A DNA stretch of 64,000 nucleotides. Source: Lachnospiraceae bacterium (GTDB taxonomy: Bacteria; Bacillota; Clostridia; Lachnospirales; Lachnospiraceae). The position numbers were made by a program, and so were the translations under genes. Within the stretch, counting starts at the first letter, position 1. The number at the start of each line of letters is the position of its first letter. Under the pieces are notes generated by a model, which worked only from the letters and a program-made list of their open reading frames with translations, was not told where the DNA came from and made no database searches. Positions 1 through 7,669 of this stretch are shown here, in pieces. The DNA is taken from positions 1 to 64,000 of the forward strand of contig JAETRI010000007.1 of NCBI GenBank assembly GCA_021770245.1, in the 5' to 3' direction.

Positions 1-486
1 AATATCCATCTCTGAGCATTTTCCCATGCTGATCAGTTCATGGACTGCAGCAACCGGGAAAAAGAAAAAGCCCACATCCTTCTGACATGGGTAGTTGTAG
101 TCGAGTGCGGTATTATACTTTTTCCATCCGGTAATGCAGAATTTGATGAGATGGCCTCTGCCAAGGCGGGTATAGGTAATGTAATTCTGGTTCTGGAGAA
201 AATCCAGAATGGACAGTGCCTGGTGCTGGAACCGTGTGCGGAACCATCCCGAAAGCTCTGAAGTCTTGCAGATCCATTCTCCGGGGCCGATCAGATAGGA
301 GATGCCCTCCAGTCTTTGATAGGAAGAGCGGAAGTTTGCATAGGAGCAGAGTATCATGTAATAAAAAAGATAGGAGCTTCCATTTGTGCGGATGTTCCTA
401 TCTTCCATGAGCGTGCGGATGAATTCCCGGTAGATGCGGCACCGGGGATAGTCCACAATTTGTTTGATTTCTAATTGATAGTCCAT
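1..486 (-). CDS. Conjugative-element (ICE) protein, 5' part only
   Basis: The first 162 codons of a minus-strand gene that runs off the left edge; its C-terminus is outside the window. The start ATG (486-484) follows an AGGAGG at a normal distance. The protein begins MDYQLEIKQIVDYPRCRIYR and contains the blocks NGSSYLFYYMILCSYANFR, GEWICKTSELSGWFRTRFQH and CQKDVGFFFFPV. I recognise this pattern as a protein carried by many Firmicutes integrative conjugative elements, often annotated as hypothetical or replication-associated. The middle part (roughly residues 65-125) reads like a winged-helix DNA-binding segment. The mobile-element debris to its right supports this origin. The function is not certain. 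Confidence 0.75.
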   Translation of the reverse strand, partial: MDYQLEIKQIVDYPRCRIYREFIRTLMEDRNIRTNGSSYLFYYMILCSYANFRSSYQRLEGISYLIGPGEWICKTSELSGWFRTRFQHQALSILDFLQNQNYITYTRLGRGHLIKFCITGWKKYNTALDYNYPCQKDVGFFFFPVAAVHELISMGKCSEMDI

Positions 487-593
487 GTTGGCCTCCTGTT
501 AATATTGCAGGAAAGAAACTGCCATAATAGAATCCACCCGCATAAATCCATTGAATTATGCGGGCGAAAATGCTATAATTTCTTTGGAGTTGA

Positions 594-640
594 GCGATAA
601 AGTGGCCTTTTCGCGATAAGGTGGCGATAAAGTGGTCACA
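594..640. repeat. Three tandem GCGATAARGTGG repeats, IS21-like terminus
   Basis: The 12-mer GCGATAAAGTGG occurs at 594-605 and 624-635, and a one-base variant (GCGATAAGGTGG) at 613-624. Multiple short repeats at the very end of the element are typical of IS21-family insertion sequences, where IstA binds. No istA or istB gene lies nearby, so this would be a leftover end. The family assignment is from memory of the pattern and was not checked against a database. Confidence 0.45.
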
Positions 641-718
641 TGAGGCGGCAGACGGCTGGAACCGTGATGAAATAAGGGTTTGAAGAAGTAGTGGCATACG
701 TCTGCAACACCAGTACGC

Positions 719-743
719 ACCGGTTCAAATCCGGTCTGCGCCT
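719..743 (+). other. tRNA 3'-end-like sequence, probable attachment site
   Basis: Positions 719-735 form a perfect T-arm: a 5-bp stem (ACCGG/CCGGT) around the loop TTCAAAT. It is followed by CTGCGCC, as in the 3' acceptor strand of a tRNA, and then by a strong terminator. I cannot find a matching 5' acceptor strand or a D-arm upstream, so there is no complete tRNA gene. The integrase stub that begins 30 bases downstream fits a mobile element integrated at the 3' end of a tRNA gene, with this as the att core. Confidence 0.4.
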
Positions 744-746
744 CTC

Positions 747-780
747 AAAAACCTCTGAGTTTCAGAGGTTTTTATTTTTT
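747..780 (+). terminator. Rho-independent terminator after tRNA-like end
   Basis: A perfect 12-bp stem (AAAAACCTCTGA, loop GTT, TCAGAGGTTTTT) is followed by a T-rich run. It overlaps the 3' end of the integrase remnant on the other strand. Confidence 0.75.
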
Positions 781-951
781 GTGTTGTATTTCGTGTTGCA
801 TTATTCTTTCGAAGTGCTGGTTAGCAATCTTATTCATATCTTCTTGGCGATCATTCATTGCATGACGATAAACACTTTTTAAAACTCCGTCTGAGCTCCA
901 CCCACCGCGCTGCATGATATTATTTTCTTGTCTGCGTTCAGGTCTGGTCAT
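772..951 (-). pseudogene. Tyrosine recombinase (integrase) C-terminal stub
   Basis: A 59-codon reading frame whose sequence MQRGGWSSDGVLKSVYRHAM matches the end of phage/ICE tyrosine integrases: the G-G-W motif and the catalytic Tyr in YRHA, followed by the usual basic, His-rich tail. The catalytic Arg-His-Arg region and all upstream domains are missing (a full integrase is about 370-400 residues), so this cannot recombine DNA. An AAAGGAG lies ahead of the ATG at 951, so the stub could still be translated. It abuts the tRNA-like attachment site, the normal place for an element's int gene. Confidence 0.7.
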
Positions 952-1098
952 GGTATCAACTCCTTTGTGAAAACTTTTTCCGGATTTTACCATGAACTGC
1001 CTTTAAAGTCTGGGTCTATAGGTTTTTTTGTGCGAAAAAAATCACCTTTCAGAGCTGATCGCAATGTTGTGCCATAGAGTGAAAAGGTCTCATAGACC

Positions 1099-1127
1099 TT
1101 GACATCCGATGGAAATTCAAGTAGAAT
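1099..1127 (+). promoter_or_regulatory. Promoter of the toxin-antitoxin operon
   Basis: TTGACA (1099-1104), a 17-base spacer and TAGAAT (1122-1127). It lies about 70 bases before the antitoxin start and upstream of the inverted repeat at 1147. Confidence 0.75.
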
Positions 1128-1146
1128 AATCGCAGAAACCAAGAAA

Positions 1147-1166
1147 CAAAGAATATTATTTCTTTG
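1147..1166. promoter_or_regulatory. Inverted repeat, likely antitoxin operator
   Basis: CAAAGAA, six A/T bases, TTCTTTG: a perfect 7-bp inverted repeat between the promoter and the ribosome binding site. AbrB-type antitoxins usually repress their own operon by binding such dyads, so I infer an autoregulatory operator. Confidence 0.5.
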
Positions 1167-1198
1167 ATTTGTATATGATAGAGGAGGAGAATATAGTA

Positions 1199-1579
1199 AT
1201 GCCAGCAACGACGAAGAAAGGTAGAGTTCCTATGGAAATAAAAAAATTGAGTATTTCTGCGAAGCGGCAGATTACAATCCCACAGAAATTTTTTACTATG
1301 CTGGGATTTGGTACAGAGGCAGAATGTACCGTGCGTGGAAATGAACTGGTTATTCGTCCTGCCAGAACCAATACGGGAGGAGAGTTTGCGGAGCAGATTC
1401 TGGCGGACTTGATTGCCAAGGGATACAGTGGCAATGATCTTCTGGAGCGCTTTAAAAAAGCACAGGGGCAGGTACGTCCTGCGGTGGAAGCAATGCTTGT
1501 GGACGCAGAGCAGGTTGCATCTTCAGAATCTGGTCATATATCTTATGAAGATGTTTTTGGTACGGAGGATGAGGAATGA
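1199..1579 (+). CDS. AbrB/MazE-type antitoxin
   Basis: A protein of 126 residues with an N-terminal swapped-hairpin (SpoVT-AbrB) DNA-binding domain: the segment KLSISAKRQITIPQKFFTML is the classic signature. A helical, acidic C-terminal tail probably wraps and neutralises the toxin. The start at 1199 is chosen over the in-frame ATG at 1169 because GAGGAGG lies just ahead of 1199. The gene overlaps the toxin by four bases (ATGA), so the two are translationally coupled. It lies in the mobile-element scar and was probably brought in with it. Confidence 0.85.
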   Translation: MPATTKKGRVPMEIKKLSISAKRQITIPQKFFTMLGFGTEAECTVRGNELVIRPARTNTGGEFAEQILADLIAKGYSGNDLLERFKKAQGQVRPAVEAMLVDAEQVASSESGHISYEDVFGTEDEE

Positions 1580-1872
1580 CAGACGTGCGTTTTCTTCCTC
1601 CTGCAGCAAAATTCATCAAAAAACTAAAAGATAAGAAATTGAAGATGCTGTATCAGAAAGCGATTGATAAGATAAGAGAGGACCATACAGTCGGGGAAGC
1701 AAAAACAGGAGATCTGTCTGGTGTATATGGGTATGATATTTATTACAATAAAACAAATTATGAGTTGGCATATACAGTAGAGTATCTGGAGGATAAAGTG
1801 ATAGTTGTGATTTTGGCCGGAACCAGAGAAAATTTTTATGACCAGCTAAAACAGTATATGAGAAAATTATAG
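1576..1872 (+). CDS. RelE/ParE-family toxin
   Basis: A protein of 98 residues with the RelE/ParE fold: an early F-I-K-K-L-K-D-K helix, a central beta sheet (GDLSGVYGYDIYYNKTNYEL) and the closing strand VIVVILAGTRENFYDQL. RelE-like toxins cleave mRNA at the ribosome, while ParE-like ones inhibit gyrase; the sequence alone does not decide which. It follows the antitoxin with a four-base overlap. The fourth-strand GTRENFY resembles the RelE/HigB-like branch in Firmicutes. Confidence 0.85.
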   Translation: MTDVRFLPPAAKFIKKLKDKKLKMLYQKAIDKIREDHTVGEAKTGDLSGVYGYDIYYNKTNYELAYTVEYLEDKVIVVILAGTRENFYDQLKQYMRKL

Positions 1873-1923
1873 TGTTTTATGTAGTAATTTGATATAATCC
1901 CGTTTTCGACACTTAAATAATTG

Positions 1924-1971
1924 AAAGGAGCCGGCAACCCGCATAAAATACAGGGATTGTCGGCTTTCCTT
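1924..1971 (+). terminator. Imperfect hairpin after the toxin gene
   Basis: AAAGGAGCCGGCAACCC pairs imperfectly with GGGATTGTCGGCTTTCCTT 12 bases later. It is the only candidate for ending the toxin-antitoxin transcript; there is no clean T-run. Confidence 0.35.
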
Positions 1972-1981
1972 AAGCATAAAA

Positions 1982-2485
1982 ATGTTGTATGTGCACCCGG
2001 TTGTCCGTAATTACATGGGTACCCTGTCCCTGTTTTTAGGATTTGCAAGCGCTGTATTTACCGTCGCCGCGAATCTGTTCATGGGATTTCCGGGACTTTC
2101 TGCGGCATCCGCATGGCAGACCTTTGTGCAGATGATTTTGAACTGCCTGTTTTTGTATATTGCGGTCATGCCGGTGATCGCGGCCGCAGCCCGCATACCG
2201 AACGGACATCTGATCGGCACGGTCGTTGCGTTTGTCTATGGATATGGGGGTATGTTTGCCGCAGGGAATATGACACTTGCCAGTCTCTATCCGATCACAG
2301 CCAGTATGGGACTGATCCGGTATCGGAGCTATGATGAGGCGGTTCATTGGAATACGCCGCTGTGCGGGCTGAGTATGATGGCTGCTTTTCTGATTTCTGC
2401 AGTTATCGTGGCGACTGCGAAAAATGCTTCACCGGCAAAATTGGCTCAGAAGCAGAAAAAAGTCACTGCAAAAAAAGGTTGGTGA
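1982..2485 (+). pseudogene. ABC transporter permease, C-terminal fragment
   Basis: A reading frame of 167 codons with four or five hydrophobic segments, starting around residues 12-35 and ending near 125-147, then a Lys-rich tail. The order of segments and the stretch GGMFAAGNMTLASLYPITASMGL resemble the second half of ABC-2-type permeases of lantibiotic/bacitracin export systems, which are about 240-250 residues. There is no ribosome binding site before the first ATG, no upstream coding sequence for the missing helices and no ATPase partner. I read it as a truncated relic. Confidence 0.5.
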
Positions 2486-2543
2486 GCGGCTTTGTGAGGA
2501 AAGACGGGACGATTTGAATGAAAATTAACCGGAGATGATATTG

Positions 2544-3554
2544 ATGAAGAGGTGTTTTATTGATGCATTGAAACAAAGAAATTTAGAGAAAATCAGGGCC
2601 TGCCCAAAATCCGACCTACATAATCATTTTGTATTGGGTGGGAGCCGACAGTATCTGCGGGAAATGACAGGGCGAAAAATAGAACCTGTTAAAACTCCGA
2701 TATCATCCATGGAAGAAATGCATGCATGGAACCGGAAAAACCTGGGAGAAAAGTTTGAGACCACAGAAATGAGAAAGCTCTTAATCCGGGCTGCTTTTTA
2801 TCAGGCCAAAGAGGACGGCGTTACCGTGCTGGAGATTGGAGAAGATGTCTGGGGGCTTTCAGAATATTTTCATAAGGATATTGATGAACTGATTGAAGCA
2901 TTTACCTCAGCACAGAGAGAAATTGCGCCGGATATCGAATTGCGGCTGCAGATTGGCCTGTCAAGGCATTGTTCCATAGGATATCTGGAAGCCTGTTTGT
3001 CCCATTTTTGGGGCAACAGGGCTTTTTACTCCATTGATTTATATGGAGATGAATTTGCGCAGCCGATCGAAAACTTCAAATCCATTTATCGCAGGGCAAA
3101 GAAGGAAGGACTGTGTTTAAAAGCACATGTCGGCGAGTGGGGCTCCGCTGAAGATGTGAGAAGGGCGGTAGAGGAACTGGAACTTCATGAAGTCCAGCAT
3201 GGCATTTCCGCGGTTCACGATGAGAGTGTTGTCCGATTTTTAGCTGAACATCATATCCGCCTTAATCTTACCCCAAGCAGTAATATATTGCTTGGAAGGG
3301 TTCCCGATATGTCAAGCCATCCAATTGGTCGTCTTTACCGCAGCGGCGTAGATGTCACAATTAACTCGGATGATATTTTGATTTTTGATTCGGATGTATC
3401 CAAAGAATATTTACGGCTGTATGAATCGGGATGTTTATCAGCAGAAGAATTGGACAGCATCCGTCAAAGCGGACTGACAATCAGACAAGAAGAAAAGAGA
3501 GCGCAGAATGATTTAGAAGCAGATTCAAGACCAAAACCACAGGGACAGATATAA
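2544..3554 (+). CDS. Adenosine deaminase family amidohydrolase
   Basis: A protein of 336 residues with the zinc-dependent TIM-barrel signature of adenosine/adenine deaminases: the metal pair in DLHNHF, the KAHVGEWGS strand carrying a His and the catalytic Glu, the VQHGIS His, and NSDD with the metal Asp. The family hydrolyses the 6-amino group of adenosine or adenine to give inosine or hypoxanthine in purine salvage. The first barrel motif has Asn between the two His residues (HNHF), where the classic enzymes have Val or Ile. The start at 2544 is preferred because GGAG (2531-2534) is nine bases upstream; an ATG at 2535 overlaps it too closely. The exact substrate is not known. Confidence 0.85.
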   Translation: MKRCFIDALKQRNLEKIRACPKSDLHNHFVLGGSRQYLREMTGRKIEPVKTPISSMEEMHAWNRKNLGEKFETTEMRKLLIRAAFYQAKEDGVTVLEIGEDVWGLSEYFHKDIDELIEAFTSAQREIAPDIELRLQIGLSRHCSIGYLEACLSHFWGNRAFYSIDLYGDEFAQPIENFKSIYRRAKKEGLCLKAHVGEWGSAEDVRRAVEELELHEVQHGISAVHDESVVRFLAEHHIRLNLTPSSNILLGRVPDMSSHPIGRLYRSGVDVTINSDDILIFDSDVSKEYLRLYESGCLSAEELDSIRQSGLTIRQEEKRAQNDLEADSRPKPQGQI

Positions 3555-3713
3555 CGCAAATAAGCCGCATCTGCCCGTGCTTAAAACAATTTATTTCACG
3601 ATGTATATCAGCAGGGGTATCAAATAACCGGATTGTTTAGAAATTGTTTAACCTGAATAGCGGCCTTTATTTAAAATTTATTTTTATAATCCTGAAATAA
3701 AGGAGGTGGCTAT

Positions 3714-4394
3714 ATGACAAAACAATGGGAGCAGAGAGCAATCCATATGAATTTTAGGAAATCAGTAATCCTTTTACTCATCGCATGTTTTGCGCTGATG
3801 ATTTTGGTTCCTGCGGCTCTGTACGGAAATTTTCAGAACAGAATTGCCGAGTGGGAGCAGATCAGAGAAACGGACAGAGAGCACAGGGAGGAAGAAGAAT
3901 CCTTCCGGGAAAACGAAAGGGACTCGCGGGAGAATGATGAATCCGGCTCCGATGACAGAGAACGGGATTCTAAAGAAAGAAAAGGGAAAGATCCGGAAGA
4001 GATATACAGAGATTTCCATTTGTCCTGGAGGGACCGTGCGCTTCTGGCAGGCTGTGTTGTAACAGGGGTGGCCCTTGGGATCTGGTATTGGCTCCTTGTT
4101 ATGATCTGGGCTTACCGTAAAGCGTATCGCATGGGCGTAAACGGCAGACGGGCAGTACTGGCGGCGCTGTTTTTCAACCTTGCGGCAGTGGCGGTTCTTT
4201 ATCTTTATGGCATACTGAAAGGGACCTGTGCAGACTGCGGCAGAGTAAGAAGCGGAAACGGAAAATTCTGCGACAGGTGCGGAAGGCCTCTGAAGAAAGA
4301 ATGCCCGCACTGCGGACAGGAAATGAATCCGTCATCGGTCTATTGCAGTAACTGTGGCGAAAAACCGGATGAAACCGAAGAAACCGGAAAATAA
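3714..4394 (+). CDS. Membrane protein with C-terminal double zinc ribbon
   Basis: A protein of 226 residues. One transmembrane helix lies near residues 17-37, then a highly charged linker rich in Glu, Arg and Asp (about residues 42-95), then two helices near 107-130 and 143-165. The C-terminus carries two CxxC pairs plus CxxCG units (CADCGRVRSGNGKFCDRCG and CPHCGQEMNPSSVYCSNCG), i.e. a double zinc ribbon as in DUF7577/zinc-ribbon family proteins. It starts eight bases after AAAGGAGG. The function is unknown; the charged linker would face the outside if both ends are cytoplasmic. Confidence 0.8.
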   Translation: MTKQWEQRAIHMNFRKSVILLLIACFALMILVPAALYGNFQNRIAEWEQIRETDREHREEEESFRENERDSRENDESGSDDRERDSKERKGKDPEEIYRDFHLSWRDRALLAGCVVTGVALGIWYWLLVMIWAYRKAYRMGVNGRRAVLAALFFNLAAVAVLYLYGILKGTCADCGRVRSGNGKFCDRCGRPLKKECPHCGQEMNPSSVYCSNCGEKPDETEETGK

Positions 4395-4414
4395 AAGAGC
4401 ATTCGTTGATACGA

Positions 4415-4443
4415 CTGACAACGAACGGTATATATCGTATAAT
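4415..4443 (+). promoter_or_regulatory. Promoter of two-component operon
   Basis: CTGACA (4415-4420), a 17-base spacer and TATAAT (4438-4443), placing the transcript start near 4450, directly ahead of the leader hairpin. Confidence 0.7.
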
Positions 4444-4445
4444 AG

Positions 4446-4495
4446 AACCTGCCGGGAAGGAAATCATTGAATTGCCTTCCCCATCGCAGGTTTTT
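4446..4495 (+). terminator. Terminator-like hairpin in the kinase leader
   Basis: Nested stems AACCTGC/GCAGGTT and GGAAGG/CCTTCC followed by TTTTT, with the Shine-Dalgarno GGAGG starting at the next base (4496). It lies between a good promoter and the kinase gene, so it would act as an attenuator rather than an end-of-operon terminator. No alternative antiterminator pairing is obvious by eye. Confidence 0.5.
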
Positions 4496-4508
4496 GGAGG
4501 TTCACGGT

Positions 4509-5668
4509 ATGGGAAAACAGACGGTGAGAAGGCGGATTTTTTGTCGAATGCGCTGATGGTCCTGGTAACGCTGGTTATTTTTTTATTGATCAATGCGGCT
4601 GCGATCAAAATGTATTCCGAGTCCGTCGAGCAGGACCTGGAAGATACTATAGGAACTGTGGCGGATGAGGACGATCTGGCGGATATTATTGAGGGATTTA
4701 CCGTTCGTAGGAACGAATTCATCCTGTTGTTTTTGCTGGACGGGACTGCCTGCATCGCAGTCCTTTTTCTGGTAAGTCTGATTTTTACCAGAAAGCTGGC
4801 AGGCCATATCATGGAGCCGTTGACGGCCCTGTCAGATGGAGCGGATCGAATCCGGAATCATAATCTGACACAAGACATTGCCTATTCGGGAGATATGGAA
4901 TTCGAGAATGTCTGTCATAGCTTTAATGAAATGCGGGAGGCAATCCTTATAGGACAGGAAAAAAATCGAAAGTACGAAAAAGCCAGGACGGATATGGTTG
5001 CCGGGATTTCGCATGACCTGCGGACGCCTCTCACGGCCATCCGGGGAACCATCAAGGCTTTGCTGGACGGGGTGGCGTCCACATCGGAACAGCAGAAGAA
5101 GTTCCTGGAGACGGCTTACCGGAGAACCGGCGATATGGACGTTCTATTGAATCAGCTGTTTTATCTATCAAAACTGGAGACCGGAAATATACCGCTTACT
5201 TTGAATACCATAGAATTGTCTGCTTTTATCGGAAACTATGTAAAAGGAAAGCGGGAACTCCTGGAAAATGAAGAAACGGAAGTGACTGCAGATACCCAAG
5301 GAATCACGGGTTATGTATCTGTGGATGTCAAGCAGCTTCAGAGGATATTCGATAATCTTCTGGAAAACAGCAGGAAGTACGCAGGAGTAACGCCGCTGCG
5401 GATCAAGATCAGCCTGCAGCGGACAGAGAACGGATTCTCCATCTGTTTTTCGGACAACGGAGTGGGTGTGGCGGAAGAAAAATTACCCTATATTTTTGAC
5501 GAATTTTACCGTATCGACGAATCCAGGAACCAAAAGGAAGGGAACGGACTTGGCCTGTATATTGTCAAATATCTGATAGAAGCCATGGGCGGCAGCGTCC
5601 GGGCCGAGAATGCAGACGGGCTTTTGATTTCTATGGAGATCAGGGAGGAAAAGCAGAATGGCAGATGA
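4509..5668 (+). CDS. Sensor histidine kinase with apparent N-terminal frameshift
   Basis: A membrane sensor kinase: a helix at the N-terminus (LMVLVTLVIFLLINAAA), a short extracellular loop, a second helix (FILLFLLDGTACIAVLFLVSLIF), HAMP, the phospho-acceptor His in GISHDLRTPLTAIRG, and ATP-binding boxes DNGVGV and GNGLGLYIVKYL. GGAGG at 4496-4500 points to the ATG at 4509, which reads MGKQTVRRRIF and then stops. Adding one T to the run of six T at 4537-4542 joins it to the kinase frame (...RRRIFLSNALMVLV), which looks like a normal kinase N-terminus. So either a true frameshift, slippage, or a sequencing error exists. Without it the first in-frame ATG (4556) has no ribosome binding site. It overlaps the regulator by 11 bases. 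Confidence 0.8.
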
Positions 5669-6368
5669 AAAGCGTGTGTTGATCGTGGAGGACGACGAGG
5701 ATATCAGCATGGTGGAAGAAGCCTATCTGAAGTCGGCAGGGTTTCAGACCGTGATCGTCGGAAACGGGGCGGATGTTTCCTGTCTGCTGCAGAAAGAATC
5801 CTTCGATCTGATCCTGCTTGATTTAATGCTTCCGGGAAAAAGCGGCTATGAGGTATGCAGGGAAATTCGGGACAAGGTGGACATTCCGATCCTGATGGTG
5901 ACGGCAAGGACGGAATCTGTGGATAAGATTCGGGGACTTGGACTCGGGGCAGATGATTATATCGCAAAGCCCTTCGATCCGGCGGAGCTGGTGGCGAGAG
6001 TCAACGCAAATATCAGACAGTATGACCGGATGCTCCGGAAACTCCCCGAGCAAAAAACAGCGGAACCGGAAGAGATACGCATTGCCGGTCTGCGGATTCT
6101 GGCGGACGGCTGGAAAGTTTATAAAGGAGACAGGGAGATCCGGTTCCCGAAGCGAGAGTTTGAATTGCTGAAGTTCCTTGCGATGAACCCCAATACCGTA
6201 TTTTCCAAAGAACATCTTTTTGAGAAAATATGGGGATATGATTATGTAGGGGACAGTGCAACAGTGATGGTGCATATTAACCGCATTCGGGAAAAAACCG
6301 AGGATGACAGCAAAAACCCTAAAATTCTGGAGACGGTGTGGGGAGCAGGATATCGTTTCAATAAATAA
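5658..6368 (+). CDS. OmpR-family response regulator
   Basis: A protein of 236 residues with an N-terminal receiver domain (acidic pair EDDED, phospho-acceptor Asp in LILLDLMLPGKSGYEV, conserved Thr in MVTAR and Lys in AKPFDP) and a C-terminal winged helix (FPKREFELLKFLAMNPNTVFSKEHLFEKIWG, ending in VWGAGYRFNK). It is phosphorylated by the kinase encoded just upstream and binds DNA as a dimer. The start overlaps the kinase stop. The neighbouring DUF368 gene about 110 bases downstream may be a target or part of the same transcript. Confidence 0.92.
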   Translation: MADEKRVLIVEDDEDISMVEEAYLKSAGFQTVIVGNGADVSCLLQKESFDLILLDLMLPGKSGYEVCREIRDKVDIPILMVTARTESVDKIRGLGLGADDYIAKPFDPAELVARVNANIRQYDRMLRKLPEQKTAEPEEIRIAGLRILADGWKVYKGDREIRFPKREFELLKFLAMNPNTVFSKEHLFEKIWGYDYVGDSATVMVHINRIREKTEDDSKNPKILETVWGAGYRFNK

Positions 6369-6479
6369 ATGGTACGTACAAAACACGGTTAATTTAGGAT
6401 TTGTTTATAAAAACCCCTTCTGTTTGTTTCATGTGGATTGATAAGATAACCGCAGAAAACAGGACAGGAGGGATTTTTG

Positions 6480-7370
6480 ATGTTAAGAGAAGGAATCAAT
6501 GGATTCTGTATGGCATTGGCGGACAGTGTGCCGGGAGTGTCGGGAGGAACCGTTGCGTTTATCATGGGATTTTACGACCGGTTTATCGGTTCTATCCATG
6601 ATCTGGTATTTGGAAGACGGGAAGAAAAAAAGTCCGCGCTTTTGTATCTGGCAAAGCTCGGCGTAGGATGGACGGTTGGAATGCTTCTGGCAGTGGCTGT
6701 TCTGTCGGCGTTATTCGAAAGCCATATTTATGTTGTCAGTTTCCTTTTTTTCGGATTTATCCTTGGTGCAGTGCCATTGGTTATGGAGGAAGAAATGGAG
6801 GGCCTGCGGAAAATGCCGCAGGGCTTTGTCTTTACCCTGATCGGACTGGCAGTCGTCGTTTGTATTACGATGGCAAATGGCAGATCAGGAGCTGCGGCTA
6901 TGGATCTGGCGCAGTTTTCCGTTCCTGCGGCGATGAAACTGTTTTTGATCGGGATGGCTGCCGTTTCGGCGATGTTTCTTCCGGGCATATCCGGTTCCAC
7001 CCTGCTTTTAATCTTCGGAGCGTATATTCCGGTAATGATGGCGGTGAAGGGAGTTTTATCTCTGGACTTTTCCTGCCTCCCCTCCCTTATGTTCTTTGGG
7101 AGCGGCGTACTTGCCGGGGCGGCAACCGTGGTAAAAGCGATTAAAGCATGCCTTGAGAAATTCCGTCCCCAGACAGTCTATCTGATTTTGGGGATGATGA
7201 TAGGTTCCCTGTATGCGATCGGAATGGGCCCGACGACACTGGAAACACCGCGGGATCCTTTAAATGCCGGAAATTTTTCTCCCATTCCGGCCGTCATAGG
7301 CGCCCTGCTGGTCTTTGGAATGCAGATAATAAAGGAAAGAAGGATAGAAGATGATCGGAACATGAAGTGA
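6480..7370 (+). CDS. DUF368 membrane protein (PopT-type lipid-carrier flippase family)
   Basis: A polytopic membrane protein of 296 residues. The N-terminus GFCMALADSVPGVSGGTVAFIMGFYDR and the later repeat MAAVSAMFLPGISGSTLLLIFGAY are the paired signatures of DUF368, an inverted-repeat family with eight to ten helices. Members have been shown in other bacteria to bring undecaprenyl phosphate, the cell-wall lipid carrier, back across the membrane. The ATG at 6480 follows AGGAGGG by seven bases. It lies behind the two-component genes, so control by cell-envelope signals is plausible but inferred. Confidence 0.85.
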   Translation: MLREGINGFCMALADSVPGVSGGTVAFIMGFYDRFIGSIHDLVFGRREEKKSALLYLAKLGVGWTVGMLLAVAVLSALFESHIYVVSFLFFGFILGAVPLVMEEEMEGLRKMPQGFVFTLIGLAVVVCITMANGRSGAAAMDLAQFSVPAAMKLFLIGMAAVSAMFLPGISGSTLLLIFGAYIPVMMAVKGVLSLDFSCLPSLMFFGSGVLAGAATVVKAIKACLEKFRPQTVYLILGMMIGSLYAIGMGPTTLETPRDPLNAGNFSPIPAVIGALLVFGMQIIKERRIEDDRNMK

Positions 7371-7669
7371 CAGACGGAATCTTTATTACTGAGGGATTAT
7401 GCTGAACGGGCTAAGAGGGTTAGTCTGCCGTTTCCTGCCGGTGGAAAATATCATTCCCCGGCAGTGCCGTGAAAGGACAGAAGTGAGAAAACATAAAGAC
7501 CGTAAAGATCCGATGAAACTCAAAATCGGTTAATAGAAAAGAAAAAGGGATTCCTTCTTCTTTAAGCCATGTTAGAAGCTTTTTAGAGACTACTCTGATA
7601 AAATGGATCAAAATCCGCACAGATACGGTATAGACTGTGGATTTGAATGTTATGTGAGAGGAGAAGAAC
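7371..7669. other. Intergenic region, no gene seen
   Basis: About 300 bases. The only structure I see is a short dyad near 7437-7464 (CTGCCGG/CCGGCAG) with no T-run, probably the weak end of the DUF368 transcript. No convincing promoter box set was found upstream of the lipoprotein. Confidence 0.5.

Noticed and set aside
641-743. Possible complete tRNA gene from GAGGCGGCAG to TGCGCCTC
   Set aside because: The 5' strand GGCGGCAG pairs with CTGCGCC only if one base is bulged, and no D-arm or anticodon arm can be drawn between them.
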